A stretch of DNA of 64,000 nucleotides from Amyelois transitella. Its lineage: Eukaryota; Arthropoda; Insecta; Lepidoptera; Pyralidae. Within the stretch, counting starts at the first letter, position 1. Each line of letters starts with the position of its first letter. The DNA is taken from assembly GCF_032362555.1 (NCBI RefSeq), contig NC_083511.1:5332001-5396000 (forward strand), read 5' to 3'. Shown piece by piece: positions 23,058 through 35,321 of this stretch. The position numbers and the translations under genes were made by a program. The notes beneath the pieces were generated by a model, which saw only the letters and a list, made by a program, of their open reading frames with translations, was not told where the DNA came from and did not search any database.

Positions 23058-23647
23058 TACTGCTTTTCTAAGGTACCTACCTACCAGTGTATGACGACTT
23101 GTCCATGACATTATTAGGCGCTTGATATAATGTTATTTTGAAACGTAAATATTAGATAGGTACCTACCTACTTAAGTATTCTACAATATTATTTAGTTAG
23201 AAGTTTAAGACTGTAACTATATGTTATTATTATGGTCAAGGTCAAAAATGTAGTATAGTCCAATAAGGTAAATAATAATATCTTTAAAAATACGTAATAC
23301 CTAAGTAAAATTAATGTGTGTGCATAAAAGTGTTAAGTAATATGATTAAATGTAAAATACAACAGACATTTACAGCTGAAATCAGCAGTACCTAGAATAT
23401 TTATATTTCAGGGTAAGTTAAGCTGAGGCAGTTGTTTTTCTACTGTTTTATTATTATGTAACTTTTTGTGCTAATATTGGTCAAAAGTACCCAATTTTTT
23501 AACTTCAAATTATGAGTGACTGCTCTTTTGCAAGACTTCGTTGTCTTGCAATTCGCAAATTATGTACTTAGGTATTTAAAAATAAAGATAAGAAATCCTC
23601 GCATTTATTTATTTATTTCAATTTCCCTGACGTAAAGATTTACATCA
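23058..23647. other. pburs 3' UTR and spacer
   Basis: AT-rich, with scattered GGTACCTACCTA-type simple sequence. An AATAAA at about 23580 is a candidate poly(A) signal for pburs. Nothing else is recognised. Confidence 0.5.
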
Positions 23648-23655
23648 TCTCTAGC

Positions 23656-25351
23656 CAGGGCCGTCTTTAAACTATTTGAGGCCCTGGGCACATTAGGATC
23701 ATGGGGCCCCCTTCGACTTTGAGAAAACTCTATTTAGTTATAATAGATAAAGAAATTAGACAAACATGGTTTTATTTTGATTTAGTTACTAACTATAAAA
23801 AAATAGGAAATATTAAAATATTCTACAAAAGTAACTCGCTTAGCATAAAATCCTTAGATTAATTCTATGTTGATTGCAAAGGTAATACCCTTCTAGATTT
23901 AAGATGAGCAAAATCGTTAATCACTTCTTCAAAATCTATGGTATTGAGAATATCACATTCTATGGACATTAGCGACAAACTACTTAGTTAATCTCTCTTG
24001 AAGCATTGTACTTACATCTTAATTCATTATTTATTCTTTTCAATTTGGAGAAGGAGCGTTCTCCGCTGCAGTTAGTGACCATCATGCTTAAAAATATTCT
24101 CAATGCAATTTCTACGTTAGGAAATGTGTCTTCAATTTTGTTTTGCTTTAATAGATTATATACTTCCTGTACACTGTTAGGTGCTTCATTTTCAATCTGA
24201 ACATTTTTTAGGTATTCTTTTAAATGTTGACATTCTATTTCTAACTCTTTTTCATTTACAGAAGTTTCTCCAGTAGTAGTAGTAAAATATGATGTTAATT
24301 TTGGTAACTTTTCAATTACTTCTTTCTGATGTAGAGCTTTTTTCCGTTTTTCAGATCCACTAGGATATGACCGTTTCGACATTTTATATTATAATTCAGT
24401 AATAATTCAGTATTTCATTAATTTTATAACGAAAATATTCGCTAACACAAAACAGACAAACGACGATTTAATCAAACAATACTATTTTTTTGTCAGAACT
24501 CGAGCACAGTCAGTAACAACTACAAACAAAACAAACGTTACAACATCGCAGACAAATACAGGGGAATTCCCGTTCGTCAAGTCAAACGACGTTCGGGAGT
24601 CGGGAATTCCCCTTTTTTGTCTTTGGTTTGGTATTACGTATGACGTCCGCTATTCGGACGTTTCTTTAAGATATAAACCACACCGCATCAAATTGTATTC
24701 TTTTAACTGTATTCTTATATCTACATATAGGTATTTAAATTAACCTAAACATACTAAAATCGGAAAACCTCATTTTTGAGCGAGAGCGGAATACTTATAC
24801 CGTTAATTTTAAAAATTGTTAATGATCATAAGAATAGACACACAAAACAAAAGTACCTGTTAAAGACTCAAGCATTTTCCGAAAGTCTTAAGTGGTTTTT
24901 ATTGCTTCAAAGTAAAATTTAAATAGAAAAACTGAAAACAATGGTCTCTTACCTACCCAATGTTTTATGTCTAGTGCAATAAAATTGATTGATGAATGAA
25001 TTAATTCATTTTAAAAAGTTTAAAACATACACACAGCCACATATTCAGCCAACATATTTTTTACACCAATACCTAGATATTTTCTGTTTCCCATCACTGA
25101 TCCATCGGTCAAAAAGTTCAAGCTATGTTGTACTGTACAAGGTATAGCTATGCGCATGCGGCAAATTAAAGCTAATAACCGTAGGTATTGTAGTAATAAG
25201 TCATTATCATCAGATTTTTTTTTAATTAATTTTTTTGGGTAATACCTAAATATCGGTTATGATTTGGTAATCTGGCAGGAACTAGGGGGCCCCAGTCGAT
25301 CGCGGGGCCCTGGGCACGTGCCCATAGTGCCCAGTGGGGAAGAGGGGCCTG
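23656..25351 (-). mobile_element. hAT deletion derivative with 8-bp target duplication
   Basis: The 1696-bp element starts CAGGGCCGTCTTTAAA and ends (reversed) CAGGCCCCTCTTCC, imperfect terminal inverted repeats. It is flanked by TCTCTAGC at 23648-23655 and 25352-25359; 8-bp duplications are typical of hAT. Subterminal GGGGCCC stretches occur at both ends. It keeps only a short transposase remnant (23984-24382). Its ORF ends resemble those of the larger hAT at 31430-35284, so the two belong to the same broad clade. Confidence 0.88.
23984..24382 (-). pseudogene. Internally deleted hAT transposase, N- and C-terminal ends fused in frame
   Basis: A 132-residue ORF. The start MSKRSYPSGSEKRKKA matches the start of the larger hAT transposase (34840). 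The end, from about residue 85, matches the hAT C-terminal dimerisation region (IALRIFLSMMVTNCSGERSFSKLKRINNELR). The zinc finger and catalytic core are missing. The frame is open from ATG to stop. It cannot transpose anything; whether it is expressed is unknown. Confidence 0.82.
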
Positions 25352-25759
25352 TCTCTAGCAATAGCAAGAACTACTACATTTAGTATAGTACTCGTATGAA
25401 GTTGCTCAGTATTGTTCTTATAAAACTTCGGTTTCAAAGTTTCATTTGAAACAATTTCTTATAATATTCTACATAAAATTAAATCACGCCTTTTCCCAGA
25501 GAGGTATGCGAACCGGCAAAGACTACTTATATTAATATATTAATTTCCAAGTGCTACCTTACTCCCCATGACAATTATTTAAATATATATATATATATAT
25601 ATTATCTTTGCTTCCTTATCTTTGTCACGAAAGACACAATTATACGGAAACATCAAAGTCAAAATTGACAATTTCATTATATTCGATCAATCTATGACAT
25701 GAAACGGCTCGGCATTCTTTGCTGGGTTTGCATTTACAAATAATAGTAAAAAGTAAATA

Positions 25760-27257
25760 ATGATGGCAATCGACGAAGGATTAATAGTATTTCTTATTTT
25801 ACTCTTTTCATGGAGCGAATATTTGTGGGAGCAATATCTATCAATGCGCCAGGTAAAGTACACATATAATGAATAGGTTAGGAAATACAATAAATAATTG
25901 CCTACTATGCTCTAAAAAGCCTTTTTACCTAAGTTATTCAATGTTTCTTTTATGTAATTTACAACAAGGCACTTGTTTATTGTATAGGATAATGATAATT
26001 TGATTTTTATATTTTCAGTTGAAGATCTATAAAACCAACAATACCATACCAAATGACTTGAAGGAAATGCTGAATGAGGAATCATTCAAAAAGGCCAGAC
26101 TCTATGGTATTGATAAGTCCAAGTTCAAGATTGTAAAAGAATTTTACAGCATCATTTTTACAACAGTGATCTTGTATAAGCGTTGGATATATGTTGCATG
26201 GAATATGTCAGAAAATATGGCTGCATCATTTAATATAAGTCCAGATAGAGAGATATTAGTCAGTTGTGTGTTTATGACATTCGTAACATTATTCAATTTT
26301 ATAGTTAATATGCCATTTAAAATTTATGGAACTTTTGTACTTGAAGAAAAACATGGTTTCAACAAACAGACAGTAGGTTTCTTCATAAAGGATCAACTCA
26401 AATCCCTCCTGCTAAGTCTTGTTATCACCCTCCCAATAATATCAATAGCTATTTATATAATAATGCTTGGTGGAAACATGTTTGTTGTATGGTTGTGGTT
26501 ATTCACCACTGTGGCAACGCTACTTCTTTTAACTCTCTATCCAACAGTGATTGCTCCATTGTTCGACAAATTTGTCCCCCTGCCAGATGGCACGTTACGA
26601 ATGGGCATTGAAAATTTAGCATCAAAGTTAAAGTTTCCATTATCGCAAATATTTATTGTCGAAGGTTCAAAGAGATCTGCTCACAGTAATGCATACTTTA
26701 GTGGTCTGTTTGGTGCAAAGAGAATTGTTTTATTTGATACTCTGTTAGAGAAATATGATGAGGAGAAAAAGAAGACAACTGGTTGTACTGAGAGTGAAAT
26801 ATTAGGTGTTCTAGCTCATGAATTAGGCCACTGGAGCTGCAGTCACATTTACAAGTCAATATTGCTAACTGAAGTCAATTTACTTCTACTTTTCACAGCA
26901 TTTGGATTATTATTCAAATACTCTATGTTGTATACTTCACTTGGATTCCCTGCAGATCAAGAACCAATCATTATTGGTTTAATAGTTGTCTTACAAATGA
27001 TCTTAGCCCCATACAATTCTGTGTTATCTTTCTTTGCCACAGCAATGTCTCGTAAATTTGAGTTTGAAGCTGATAATTTTGCAGTTTCTTTAAATTTCTC
27101 TAATGAATTAAGGTCAGCCCTTATAAAATTAGGTAAGGATAATCTAGACTACCCTATATATGATAAACTGTATTCATTGTGGTATCATTCTCACCCAACA
27201 TTGTTACATAGAATTGAGAATATAAAGACAAAAGTCACAAATGAAAAGCAAGACTAG
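25760..27257 (+). CDS. CAAX prenyl protease 1 (Ste24/ZMPSTE24 family)
   Basis: Integral ER/nuclear-envelope zinc metalloprotease that trims the C-terminus of farnesylated CAAX proteins and, in vertebrates, processes prelamin A. Two exons: 25760-25852 (31 codons) and 26019-27257, total 443 residues, slightly shorter than the usual 450-475. The acceptor at 26017-26018 joins ...SMRQ to LKIYKTN in phase. Multiple hydrophobic segments are visible. The catalytic HELGH is at about residues 298-302 and the third zinc ligand lies in FEFEADNFA (Glu about 380). The ATG at 25760 is followed at once by a second Met; either could be used. The body of the gene is a single large exon, unlike most neighbours. 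A poly(A)-like AATAAA lies just after the stop. Confidence 0.95.
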
Positions 27258-27984
27258 AAAATAAAAACAACTTTATTAAGGTATTAACAATAAATAGTAC
27301 AACTAAATTAAATCTATTTTTATTCTAATCTTTGTATATTACACATTATAGACCAGCAAAACTATACACTAATATTTTATTTAGGTTGATACCTTTTCAT
27401 TTTCAAAGCTGGTATTTAATATCTTGCAATATGTGCATTTCTTTATAACCAAAGTCAGTCATTAGTCTGTTGGTATGTATAAATTTACATTTGTCACAAA
27501 TAAAGCATTATAAACATTCCAATTATGTACTTCATAGTATCACATACCACAGTGCTATGCATTTATGAGTTTACCTGTAAATATAAAAGTTTTGTTACTT
27601 GAGAGCCAGTAGTACTTCCTGCTTTTACACATCATTTTGTATGAAGATATAAAATAAAGCTTTATGATTTTGATGTGAGAAAATTATCAAGTTTTTCATT
27701 ACTACAGTCATACATTAAACCCTCTTTTTTTCTCTTCATTCACAGGGAGAAAAAATAAACATAATTTGCAAGTTACGATTATCTTGAGATTAATTATTTC
27801 CAGGTTCTGTGTTGTCATTATTCAGTTTTTGAATTGAACTTTTCTGTAGGCTTTGATTATTATTCACTTATTTCGTTTACTTCTTGATTTTGTTTTTTAT
27901 ATTTCTGGAAGAAAAATAAGATCATAACTATATTATGGTTAATTTCTTTCACTTTTATCCTTACATGACGTATGGTTACTGCTG
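27258..27984. other. Spacer between Ste24 and the SLC22 gene
   Basis: It contains the convergent 3' ends of the two genes (Ste24 plus, SLC22 minus). AT-rich; several AATAAA-like motifs. No gene recognised. Confidence 0.5.
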
Positions 27985-28062
27985 CCTTGTAGTTCCTGGC
28001 ACTAGAATAGGACTACTCCATCTTCTCCACATGGATGGTGTAAAAGGCGACTAAGGAAATAG
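27985..28062 (+). mobile_element. SINE head fragment
   Basis: It matches the first roughly 80 bp of the 15813-16067 SINE (GTTCCTGGCAC...GTAAAAGGCGACTAAGG) and is 3' truncated. It lies 10 bp beyond the stop codon of the SLC22 gene, within its likely 3' UTR. Confidence 0.75.
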
Positions 28063-28071
28063 GCACATTCA

Positions 28072-30709
28072 TCAGCTTTTATTTAATAAAATTACCTTGT
28101 TACTAAATTGTTCAGCTTGTTCTAACGTATCTGGCAATGGGTAGCCTTTCGTTTCAGGCAGTGGTATAATCAGGAAAATCTGAGCTATTGACGTTATGGC
28201 CACGATTATAAGTGGTAGGTCTGGCACCAACTCGTCTAAGCCTACCACTGCTGGCGATATCATGGCGGCGATTCTGGCGAATATCGTCACGCCACCGACG
28301 CCAGCGTTGCGGCCCACTGTCGGGAATAACTCGCCAGTATAAAGGTACAGAGCTGGTACCATTCCCTGGAATAATTTTTTTTTTTTTAAAAGAGGAGTGG
28401 AGCATTTTTTATTGAATCCCAAGCCAAAACTGAGAATGGTGATTATACTCGGCGCATTCCTCTTTGTTTTTAAAATTTTGTGATCTATATATGGATGAAT
28501 GTATATTAGCAGTAAAAAAAGAACGATCCAAAGTATAATTTTACTTAAAAGGAATGTTATCGTATCCATACTTACACCCAGACCGGCAAATCCGATTCCC
28601 GCGAATAGTAGTCTCGGCCAATCGTTGGGGAAAAGATATCTTGGCACCAACTTTATGCCAATGAAACAGGCCCCTGTTACGACCATAAATAACCAAAGAG
28701 TTTTCTTCCTTCCCGTCTTGGATATTATAAGAACGCATAATATTCCGCCAGGTAAGGATATTACGCCACTTAGCGCAACGGCAAAGAAAATGTTGTCAGC
28801 TATCAACCCTAGATACTGGGAGAATGTATAAAAAGCCATTCCAGTAAAGAACCTGAAAAGTTTATTACGAATAAGAACGCTGTGTATCATTGTATCGGTG
28901 GCAACTGTGCCCAAACCCTTCCGCATCCTTAATTTCATTGATTGCAAATCTTTAGAACTTGTAATTACCAATTCAACGACAGTAATATCGTTTTTAGCCG
29001 CATATTTTTAGACTTGAAAAAAGCAATGAAGCCAGGGCCTTTTTCTTTTATGCCTTCACATTTTGGCAATAAATCTTGTGTATCGTTCAGATTTTGTTCA
29101 GTGTTATTTTCTTTGGCTGCAACTTTTAATACTTCTGTAAAGACCAAACACATACACATGCGTACTCATAGTTACAAATTATCTGTTTTGGGATTAAACA
29201 GTCTCAGGCTTTATAATGCGTTGTTACTCGTACATTTACTTTTCATTAAGAACTATATACTTATTAAGTACTTACCTAAAGCTTTTTTAGTTTGTCCAGT
29301 AGCCAAGAGCCATCGTGGTGATTCTGGTACCCAAAACCAGTACATAATATACAAAGACGAAAGGGTCGCTAGTGCAAATTCTAGTTTCCGCCAGTCACGC
29401 AGCCAATAAGCCAGTATAGCCATCACAGTACTCCCCAAGCCAAACGGCATTTGGTAAAGTACGGGAATAGATGTGCGCCATTTTCCGCCCACAGCCTAAA
29501 ATAAATGTTATCATCATTGTAATCTATTCATCATTAAGTTAGTTATCATTAAGATATTGGAACTCGGATCGAAGTATCTTGGCATTTTCATGTCGGTGTC
29601 TTCTAATCAAATAAGTACTAACCTCCATACAAATTACAAAGGATACAATCCCGATACCACCTGAAGCCAGCGCTAAGATAAACCAGACTCCCAACCACGC
29701 CCAAAACCATGGTAGTATGCTGACGACGTAACTGGCCACACTTTGTATCACTATACCAGCCATCAGTGGAATCTTGCGTCCATATTTATCTGCGATCACG
29801 CCGAAAATTATACCACCGAGTAGCACACCCCACATCAAGGTGCACTGAATTATCTGAAAGAAATAAACCGTAAGTGTAAACCTCTAAAAAAGTTCTATGT
29901 ATTTACATAATAATATATGCCAACTTTATGTGCAAATATATACCCAGTAGGTATGTCTGTAAAATGATGTTACAGACATACCTACATATTTAAATTTCGT
30001 CTTAAAGAATACCCCACCAAACTTATAATACTTACTAAAAGCACTTACGAAAATGAAAATGCGTTTAGAGCATACTAAATCCCAGTCTGAGGTGATGGTG
30101 CGTTCAAATATGGTTGTGTTGTAAACGAATTTCGTGCAGGGTACCAGAGGCATCAGGGCTTTACTCATTCTGGGGTTAAGACTTAGCATATCCGGATCAA
30201 AAATAAAACACGGTCGCTCTTCAACTAACTGAAAACAAAAAATATCATTGGTACCTACTTAATTGAACACTATTCGTTCTTTACATTAAAGAAATATTGG
30301 TGTTTTGTACTAAGTAAGTACCTACCTACGTGCCTCTTCCCTGTTCCTGCGTACATTGTAAAAGTTAATTAAGGAAAAGGTTGGCTTCGTTTCTTTACGC
30401 GCTTTAGGCAATTGGTTAGTAAAAATCCCCTACACAAATTGAAAAGGCAATGATTCTCACCGGTGTACAAATTTTCCGCCATTCTTCATCTGAATATTGA
30501 GAAAATAATTCCGGTTTCTCGCACCAAAAATCTTGCGGTGGGGCCATAAAAATAATGTTTAGTTGATACCATGCATTTGGCATCTTCAACATAGCCATGA
30601 GAACGGTGACTTTTAACTGCCATCTTCCAAAATCACCGATCGCTTTTGACGTTATATCGTCTACGTTGCATCCCAATCGTTTGGAACCTGTACATGCATT
30701 AAGAATCAT
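28072..30709 (-). CDS. SLC22-type organic ion transporter (MFS)
   Basis: Predicted 12-helix plasma-membrane transporter of the organic cation/anion/carnitine group; substrate unknown. Seven exons join in phase: 30461-30709, 30049-30228, 29623-29853, 29276-29495, 28969-29134, 28576-28852 and 28072-28365, giving 538 residues from ATG 30709, the usual length. Signs: GDFGRWQLKVTVLMAM (start of TM1), a Cys-containing extracellular loop (LVPCTKFVYNTT), WDLVC before TM2, ADKYGRKIPL (MFS signature), VPESPRWLLATG, and YLYTGELFPTVGRNAGVG. The first exon may instead begin at an acceptor at 30687, with the start on an unseen upstream exon. Between exons 6 and 7 about nine residues normally found at the start of TM10 (GKx-type) seem to be missing, so a small exon may have been missed or lost. 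Confidence 0.9.
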
Positions 30710-31365
30710 TTTAAACCTCTTCCAAGGGTTTCTTTGTAATAGTATCTTAATCCTAGACTTATTCAGCATTATACCACCGACAGAAACATTTCGCGTTTTT
30801 TCTTTAAATCCAAAATGCGGATGTAGCAGGCGGTGATGGTCACGGACTGCCGAGAAAACTTTGGGCTGACCCGACTTTGGAAGGCAAACACATACGCAGT
30901 GTGCAGTAGTACAATCCCACACATCATTTAGTGGTAGTGACCACAACAGAAATAGTACCTCCGTCCATTCTTGTGCGCAAAGGGGTATAATATAATAAGG
31001 TACAATAGGCTTAGGGCATTGATGGTCTCGCATCAAAGTCGACAACTCGGTTAGTCACGAGTTGGGTGACCTACTGACACTTAATAAAATTGGCTGATGA
31101 TGATACATTTAACACAACGGTATCACATAGGTAACTACTACGAACGAATGACTGAACTTATTGAATTCAACTATCGACCAGCGTTTATTTGTAATTAAGA
31201 CGATAGAAAGTTTTATTTCATTTGAATAAAACTTCAATAAAAAATGATTGCCTTTAGGTCACCATGCCGCTGCTTTTCGTAATTTCCTAATGCATAGATA
31301 AATACCTACCTTTAGTAGTAGTGCGCACTTTACCAACGAATGTTCAACTTTATCGAGAGCTATTA
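30710..31365. other. 5' flank of the SLC22 gene, unassigned
   Basis: The frame of SLC22 exon 1 stays open upstream to about 31045, but that translation (rich in odd Cys/His/Trp runs) resembles nothing I know, and an acceptor at 30688-30689 argues it is noncoding. No other gene seen. Confidence 0.4.
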
Positions 31366-31429
31366 CATGCATATAATCACGTCTATGTCCCTTGCGTGGT
31401 AGACAGAACCAACAGTCTTGACAAGACTG
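31366..31429 (-). mobile_element. SINE, right-hand piece of a copy split by hAT
   Basis: It matches the SINE 3' end in reverse (ATAATCACGTCTATG...CAGTCTTGACAAGACTG). The rest of the same copy resumes at 35293 (ATAGGCCATGTTCAGCTTTT), after the hAT insertion and its 8-bp duplication. Confidence 0.85.
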
Positions 31430-34400
31430 CAGTGGCGTAGCGTGCATTGGCGGGACCCCGTATAAAAAATTGTTTGGGGGCCCTTGTATTGTTTGGGGGT
31501 AAAGATTTTTCACAAAAGAAAAAAAATATTGTGAAAAGAAATATTTATTTATCATAACATAATTTAACCTTAATTTAAAAATTTAATTTTACAAATAAAA
31601 ATCAAATTTTAAATATTCATTCGCCTTGCCTTTTTTTCGGCAAACTGATTTATTAAATCATTTATGGCTGATGATGATTTTAGTTTTTCTAAAGTTTCTA
31701 CCTCTATGGACAATAGTGAGAGGTCTGACAGCCGTTCTTGTCCCATCGAAGTTCTTAAGTAATTTTTTATCAGTTTTAATTTTGAAAAACTTCTTTCTGC
31801 AGTTGCGGTTGTAACTGGAAGGGTCAAGAATAAAAAGCATGCTGTGATTACCTCGGGAAAACTAGATGCAAGACTATTGAATTTTAGTAGCAATAATTCA
31901 AGGAGTTCTTTAATGGAATAAATTTTTTGAATTTCAGATTTTAAGCATGTTTTTAGAGCCTTTAATTGGTCACAAAGATTAACTGAGATGTCTTTACTGT
32001 ATTTAACCGACAGTTTTTCGGAAGCGATTAATATCTCTTCGTTTGAAGAAGGTAGGAGTTTCTCCGGTTGTAATATTTCGAACATACTACTCAGGTCGCA
32101 AAGGCTCTGAAATCTTTCTTTAGTTTGAGAAATTAATATATCTAAACAGCAATAGTATACATTGACTTTGAAATAGGATTCCGGGTCGGAAATTCTCTCA
32201 TCTTGTGATAACTCATCAAAAAAACGCTTCGTTATCTTTCGCCTACTGTTTTTAAAAACAGTTGTTACCCCCCACTCTTTTGCTAAATCTTTGGACTCAT
32301 TTAGCAAACTATTAAATGAAATCTGATTTCTTAATTGGCACAGTCTATTTAAAAGATTACTTAATAAAATACTAGATTTCTGTAAGTCATTATTTTCATG
32401 CTGTAGACCTTTTGAAATAGGATTAATAATTTCAAATAGTGAAGAAAAAAATGTAACGAGCACTAAGAAATTATAACTCTCTAAAATATTAATTATATTT
32501 TTACATTCTTCACGTTCATCTTTTTTATTTGAAATTAAATTTAGTTGGTACAAAGTTTTCATGATAAGTAAAAAATTTTTCTTTACCGATAATAAAGCAT
32601 CGTTCCTAGAAGACCATCTGGTTGGACATACCTTTTTAAGGGTAATCAAATATTTTTCAGATGGATCGTCACTTAGCATAGCCCAGCGTTTTATACTATT
32701 GCCAAAAAAAGTATATATTTTTTCTAAATTATCGAAAAAAGTCAATACTTCACGAACGTGTCTCGCATCATCGTTTAAAACTAAGTTTAAAGCGTGCGCA
32801 GCACAATGAACATAATCGGCATTTGGAGCATGCTCTTTTATTAGGGTTTGTAATCCTCCATAAACACCCGACATAACATTTGCTCCATCGTAACCCTGTC
32901 CTCTACATTTAGTCAAATCAATTCCATATTCTTTAGTCAAATTTAAAATGTCAGTTTTCAGACCTGCAGCACTGCAATCGGTTACTGCTATAAATCCTAA
33001 AAAGGACTCACAGATTTTTATTTCTTTAGGCACATTATCATCATTTTCTGTAACCGAGATATATCGAAAAACTACAGAAAGTTGGTCAATTTTTGACAAG
33101 TCTTGTGTTGTATCCAGAATTATTGTCAGAAATGGAGCTTTTTTAATTTCTGAGATAATATTGTTCCTAACGGTGGTACCAAGCAAACTAATAATTTCGT
33201 TTTGAATCGTAGGGCTTAAATAATTTATTTCGCCTTTCGGTTTTAGAAGAAGTTCTTTTAAAGTTGCATCATAGTTAGATAGCAAACGTAAAATTGCCAT
33301 AAAATTTCCAGAATCAGAATCATGCCCTCTCAAAGATAGATTACAAGATGCTAAAGTAATTATAACATTAATAATACGATTCAGTACATCTCTCCAGAAT
33401 GTAATTTTACTATTGATTTCACTTTGCAATAGAGTATCGATGGTATTTCCTTGCAACCAATTATTATAAGAGAGTGAGGCATTCATATGCTGCTGTGACT
33501 TTCATGGTCAAGTATAGTTTGCGTAAAATTGCTTCTAACCGAAACACCGTTAACCCAAGCAGAGGAGTACGATTTGTTTTGACGATCTGCTAATAACCAA
33601 CAGAAGTGACAGTACGGTTTGTTTAAAACGTTAGAATAACATAACCATGGTCTTACAAGTTTTATGCCTGCCTGATTGAAATATGAATAATAATAGGCCG
33701 AAAAAGGTCGGTTACTTTCTGGATCTTTTGGAAATGGTCCTTGTGGTTTAAATGGACCCAATTTAAAAATTATTTTTCGTTCGCATTCAGATAAATTGTC
33801 ACCGAAATTTCCTCTATCTGATGAAATTATATTACAATCCTCAAATATATCAGAATCGTTGACTTGGTGTTCTTCAATTTCTGGATGGACATCCGATGAA
33901 GTATGTGCTTGACTTTCTTCTATTTCCGAATGGATATTTGACGCAGAACGTGCTTCAGAAGAATCTAAAAATAAACGAGTATTCGTTAAAAAATAAATAC
34001 GAATGCTTTGGTACTAAACTAAAAAGAGTTATATATAAATAAATAACTTTACTAAGGGTTACAGTTAGTGTTTACGTTAGTGTTCGTATTAGTAGATACA
34101 AAATCACCTGCAGCCCGTCCGTGCGTTACATTACACCTGCGTGCTATTTGAACGCAGCGCGTAGTGTAGTGGCCATACAAAACGAGAACAACCCGAAAGC
34201 GAGTCTGCACATCTTCTCAACACGCAATTTACGATACGATACAGACTGATAGACAAACAACAAAACAAATTGATCCTATAGATAAGTTAGTTTCGGTTTT
34301 TTTTTGTTTCGAGGCACCCTAGAAATAAAATTTACCCTTCGCTACAGGTAAATAATAAACCAACCACGCGTATCTAACCACGCAGATCCACATTAGCGTC

Positions 34401-35284
34401 GTGTAAAATAGTACTTGTGTAAATTAGTAAGTACTTCGGTTTTTCGAACAACTAATTTTACAATTTGACATTTATTTTTAAACCTTATCCGTTTTAAGAT
34501 TTTTGCCAAACCAATTTCATGTAAAAGTTTAATTAGTAAGGAGTCTCCAATATCTTTTTTAGATTTTTGGACCAGTAGTTGTGAAAAACGAGGGGGGGGG
34601 AGACCACTTTTTGTGACGGACAGATTGACAGACCGAAATTAAAAGATTTCCTTGTTAATCACTACGGACCCCGAATAAATGGGTTGGGTAGTACTTACCT
34701 TTCCAATCTAAATCACTCACAGTATCTTGTCTCTGAAAAAATGAAGAAATTTTGGGCACTTTTTTTATAACCTCTTCCCTTTTCCGTTTATTTTTTCTTT
34801 TCTCAGCACCGCTGGGATAATCTCTTTTCCTTTCACTCATTTCTTTTACAAATCGCTACTAATATTGTTAAACCAGAAGAACAATATTGTTTGTACTGAA
34901 TTACAATGTAGGTAATGCACAATTACATAAAACGCGTAAATAAACACTGCACTGCACTCCGTGGTTTAACATCAAATGTAGAGTATGGACGTACACGTAC
35001 ATCGTGATATTGATTTTATTATTGAGGGATTCCCCGCTGAGTTGCAGATGAAGTAAGTAAAACGGGGAAGTCCCGCAGCCCGCCATAACGATGTAGAGTG
35101 TTGCCAACTTTTGAACGCACGCTTAAGGCGGGATAAGAAGTAATTGCTTTATAGAATTTTGTCATTTGTAAAATAAAATAAATTAGGAAGTTTTTATTTC
35201 TTTTTCCTTACACACTTTGGGGCCCCCGTGGCTCGGGGGCCCCGTATAATTGATACGGCAGATACGGCGGTAGCTACGCCCCTG
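31430..35284 (-). mobile_element. hAT transposon, 3.9 kb, near complete
   Basis: The element starts CAGTGGCGTAGC and ends (reversed) CAGGGGCGTAGC, so the terminal repeats match at 11 of 12 bases. It is flanked by CAAGACTG at 31422-31429 and 35285-35292, an exact 8-bp duplication. Subterminal GGGGGCCC runs are present at both ends. It encodes a ZMYM1/THAP0-like hAT transposase on the minus strand. It inserted into a SINE, so it is younger than that SINE copy. Confidence 0.93.
31609..34840 (-). pseudogene. hAT transposase (TTF-type zinc finger plus hAT dimerisation domain), one apparent frameshift
   Basis: Exon 1 runs 34697-34840 (MSERKRDYPSGAEKRKNKR) to a donor GTAAGTAC. An intron follows to about 33966 and the frame resumes at about 33965. 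A TTF-type finger region covers 33500-33760 (RPWLCYSNVLNKPYCHFCWL). At 33483-33486 the finger frame stops in ATGA, while a 625-codon frame starting at the same spot continues through the RNase-H-like transposase region to the hAT C-terminal dimerisation domain (TTATAERSFSKLKLIKNYLR, near 31780). Together these make about 830 residues, the usual size. The overlap looks like a one- or two-base frameshift, so this copy is probably inactive unless the shift is a sequencing error. Not a host gene. Confidence 0.85.
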
Positions 35285-35292
35285 CAAGACTG

Positions 35293-35321
35293 ATAGGCCA
35301 TGTTCAGCTTTTAATGTTTAG
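35293..35321 (-). mobile_element. SINE, left-hand piece of the split copy
   Basis: Continuation of the SINE at 31366-31429 across the hAT insertion. Confidence 0.75.

Noticed and set aside
30710-31045. Open frame continuing upstream of SLC22 exon 1
   Set aside because: The translation has no transporter-like character and a good acceptor (TGTACAG) lies at 30688-30689; the openness is probably chance.
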